Source: Patescibacteria group bacterium
GTDB taxonomy: Bacteria > Patescibacteriota > Minisyncoccia > Phycocordibacterales > UBA6065
Length of the DNA: 5,848 nucleotides
Direction: 5' to 3'
NCBI GenBank assembly: GCA_028866595.1
Contig: JAGWHV010000045.1
Location: 1-5,848 of the forward strand
The position numbers and the translations under genes are program-made. A model generated the notes under the pieces. It was not told where the DNA came from. It was given only the letters and a program-made list of their open reading frames with translations, and made no database searches. Shown in pieces: positions 5,179 through 5,848 of the stretch (position 1 is the stretch's first letter; each line of letters starts with the position of its first letter).

Positions 5179-5524
5179 GTTCGAATACGGATATATCAAA
5201 AGGATATCAGCTCGCGCCTGAACATACCCTGCAGTCCTCGCCGCCATCTCCGTATAACCATCCCAGACTGGATTTTAGGAAACAAAATGTATATAGTGAG
5301 ATACCTCCGGGGCCTATATGAAGCCGAAGGCTGTCATTGCGTCCATGAGCCGACAGGCACATACAAAGTCTTTTCTCGAATCGGAACGCTTCTCTTCTCG
5401 AGAATGTCGACCGATTGTTGAAGAAGCTCGGATTTCATCCGCACCGGAGCCTGTATCAGGTACAGCTTTCGAGGAAGCAAGAAGTCAGCGCGTTCCTCGG
5501 GCTGATCGAATTCAGGAAATATTG
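5179..5524 (+). pseudogene. LAGLIDADG homing endonuclease remnant, truncated and frameshifted
   Basis: The C-terminal half of a LAGLIDADG-type endonuclease. In the frame of the ATG at 5287: ITIPDWILGNKMYIVRYLRG then LYEAEGC, where YLRGLYEAEG is the second LAGLIDADG motif. This frame runs on as TYKVF to about 5372, then degenerates and stops at 5419-5421. Homology resumes in another frame from about 5375: FSNRNASLLENV, then LLKKLGFHPH, then LSRKQEVSAFLGLIEFRKY, ending TGA at 5522-5524. Adding one base in the T-run 5371-5374 restores a continuous protein. The first LAGLIDADG motif and N-terminal DNA-binding half are absent; faint in-frame similarity (VRIRIYQKDI) starts near 5179, so the left edge is approximate. 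It ends five bases before the tRNA-Gln gene. The frameshift is either decay or a sequencing error in a homopolymer. Confidence 0.7.
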
Positions 5525-5529
5525 AATAT

Positions 5530-5603
5530 TGCCGGGTCTGCTAAAGGTAGGCAACCGCTCTCTGAAAGCGGGAATCTTGGTTCGATTCCAAGCCCGGCAA
5601 CCA
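5530..5603 (+). tRNA. tRNA-Gln (anticodon CTG), CCA encoded
   Basis: A full cloverleaf by eye. Acceptor TGCCGGG (5530-5536) pairs with CCCGGCA (5593-5599), all seven matched. T8 is present; the D arm is TGC/GCA with GG in the loop. The anticodon stem CCGCT/AGCGG (5555-5559/5567-5571) carries loop CTCTGAA, so the anticodon is CTG (5562-5564), reading CAG. The variable loop is 4 bases. T stem CTTGG/CCAAG (5576-5580/5588-5592) has loop TTCGATT. The discriminator is A5600, followed by an encoded CCA. The weak U1-A72 pair is a known bacterial tRNA-Gln feature recognised by GatCAB amidotransferase. The minus-strand recombinase frame overlaps its 3' 63 bases. Confidence 0.96.
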
Positions 5604-5848
5604 GTTTGGATTACGTGCTAATCCGATAAGTGCATTAAAGGGTTTTCGTATTGTGTACTCAAGCTCTTTTCCCGATACGGTCGGGTTCTGAAGTAAAAAG
5701 TTCAAAAGTGCTCTTTTTTCCATTGGTTCAGAACCGAGGAAGATTTCTTTGATCTTCCGAGAGAGCTTAAACACTGTATTCAATTGGATGCGATAGTCGT
5801 GGTCGGCTTTTGTATGCTCTTCAAGTTCAATGTTCAAATGGTACTGCT
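5541..5848 (-). CDS. Large serine recombinase, C-terminal part (runs off the window)
   Basis: About 102 C-terminal residues; the frame is open to the window edge at 5848, so catalytic and zinc-ribbon domains lie outside. The segment YRIQLNTVFKLSRKIKEIF, then GSEPMEKRALLNFLLQNPTV and KELEYTIRKPFNAL, matches the end of Pin/TndX-like recombinase-family proteins as I know them from CPR genomes. The gene points towards tRNA-Gln, and its last 20 codons plus stop (5603-5541) are exactly the antisense of the tRNA 3' part: the Trp codon TGG is the complement of the CCA tail, then LPGLESNQDS continues, with TAG in the D loop. The native protein end is therefore probably near NPNW. GC is about 41%, far below the rest, fitting a recently acquired element lying to the right. 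Confidence 0.75.
   Translation of the reverse strand, partial: QYHLNIELEEHTKADHDYRIQLNTVFKLSRKIKEIFLGSEPMEKRALLNFLLQNPTVSGKELEYTIRKPFNALIGLARNPNWLPGLESNQDSRFQRAVAYL
5608..5624. repeat. Inverted repeat beside the tRNA 3' end
   Basis: GGATTA (5608-5613), a five-base gap and TAATCC (5619-5624), five bases past the tRNA CCA and inside the recombinase coding region. No T-tract follows, so it is a poor terminator. A recombinase-binding half-site arrangement at an attachment site is possible. Confidence 0.3.

Overview
The window is a compact, GC-rich (about 58% in a hand-counted stretch of pncB) bacterial segment. It most resembles a Candidate Phyla Radiation (Patescibacteria/Parcubacteria-like) genome. 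The reasons are indirect: short intergenic gaps closed by strong intrinsic terminators, almost no Shine-Dalgarno sequences, promoter-like boxes so close to start codons that transcripts would be leaderless or nearly so, and a serine recombinase plus LAGLIDADG remnant of types I associate with these genomes, flanking a tRNA gene. The standard code fits, because TGA, TAA and TAG all serve as stops. Lineage is an inference.

Layout. 1-204: no convincing protein gene; several mutually compatible helices (9-138) could be a structured RNA I do not recognise, followed by a minus-strand terminator. 205-393 (-): a 62-residue two-helix membrane protein. 411-441: a perfect 15+15 bp palindrome between divergent genes. 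457-1752 (+): nicotinate phosphoribosyltransferase (pncB), then a terminator. 1871-2620 (-): a NUDIX hydrolase of the ADP-sugar/UDP-sugar pyrophosphatase type with its own terminator. 2695-3165 (+): a HAD-like protein with an altered motif I. 3209-4219 (+): ribose-phosphate pyrophosphokinase (prs). 4246-4494 (-): a one-helix SHOCT protein. 4567-5043 (-): a YbhB/YbcL (PEBP) protein. 5179-5524 (+): a broken LAGLIDADG endonuclease. 5530-5603 (+): tRNA-Gln(CTG). 5541 to the window end (-): the C-terminus of a large serine recombinase whose last 20 codons are read from the antisense strand of the tRNA.

How the genes may work together. Prs makes PRPP from ribose 5-phosphate and ATP; PncB spends PRPP and ATP to turn nicotinate into NaMN, entering NAD salvage; an ADP-ribose-cleaving NUDIX enzyme would return ribose 5-phosphate and AMP. 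The three are neighbours but on separate transcription units, so this is a metabolic neighbourhood rather than an operon. The right end is different: GC drops to about 41% past the tRNA and mobile-element genes flank it, so the tRNA-Gln gene looks like the integration site of an element extending beyond the window.

Most notable for follow-up: the tRNA/recombinase chimera, the one-base frameshift in the endonuclease, the palindrome carrying a TTGACA box on each strand, and a terminator whose loop is exactly the -35 box of the next gene.
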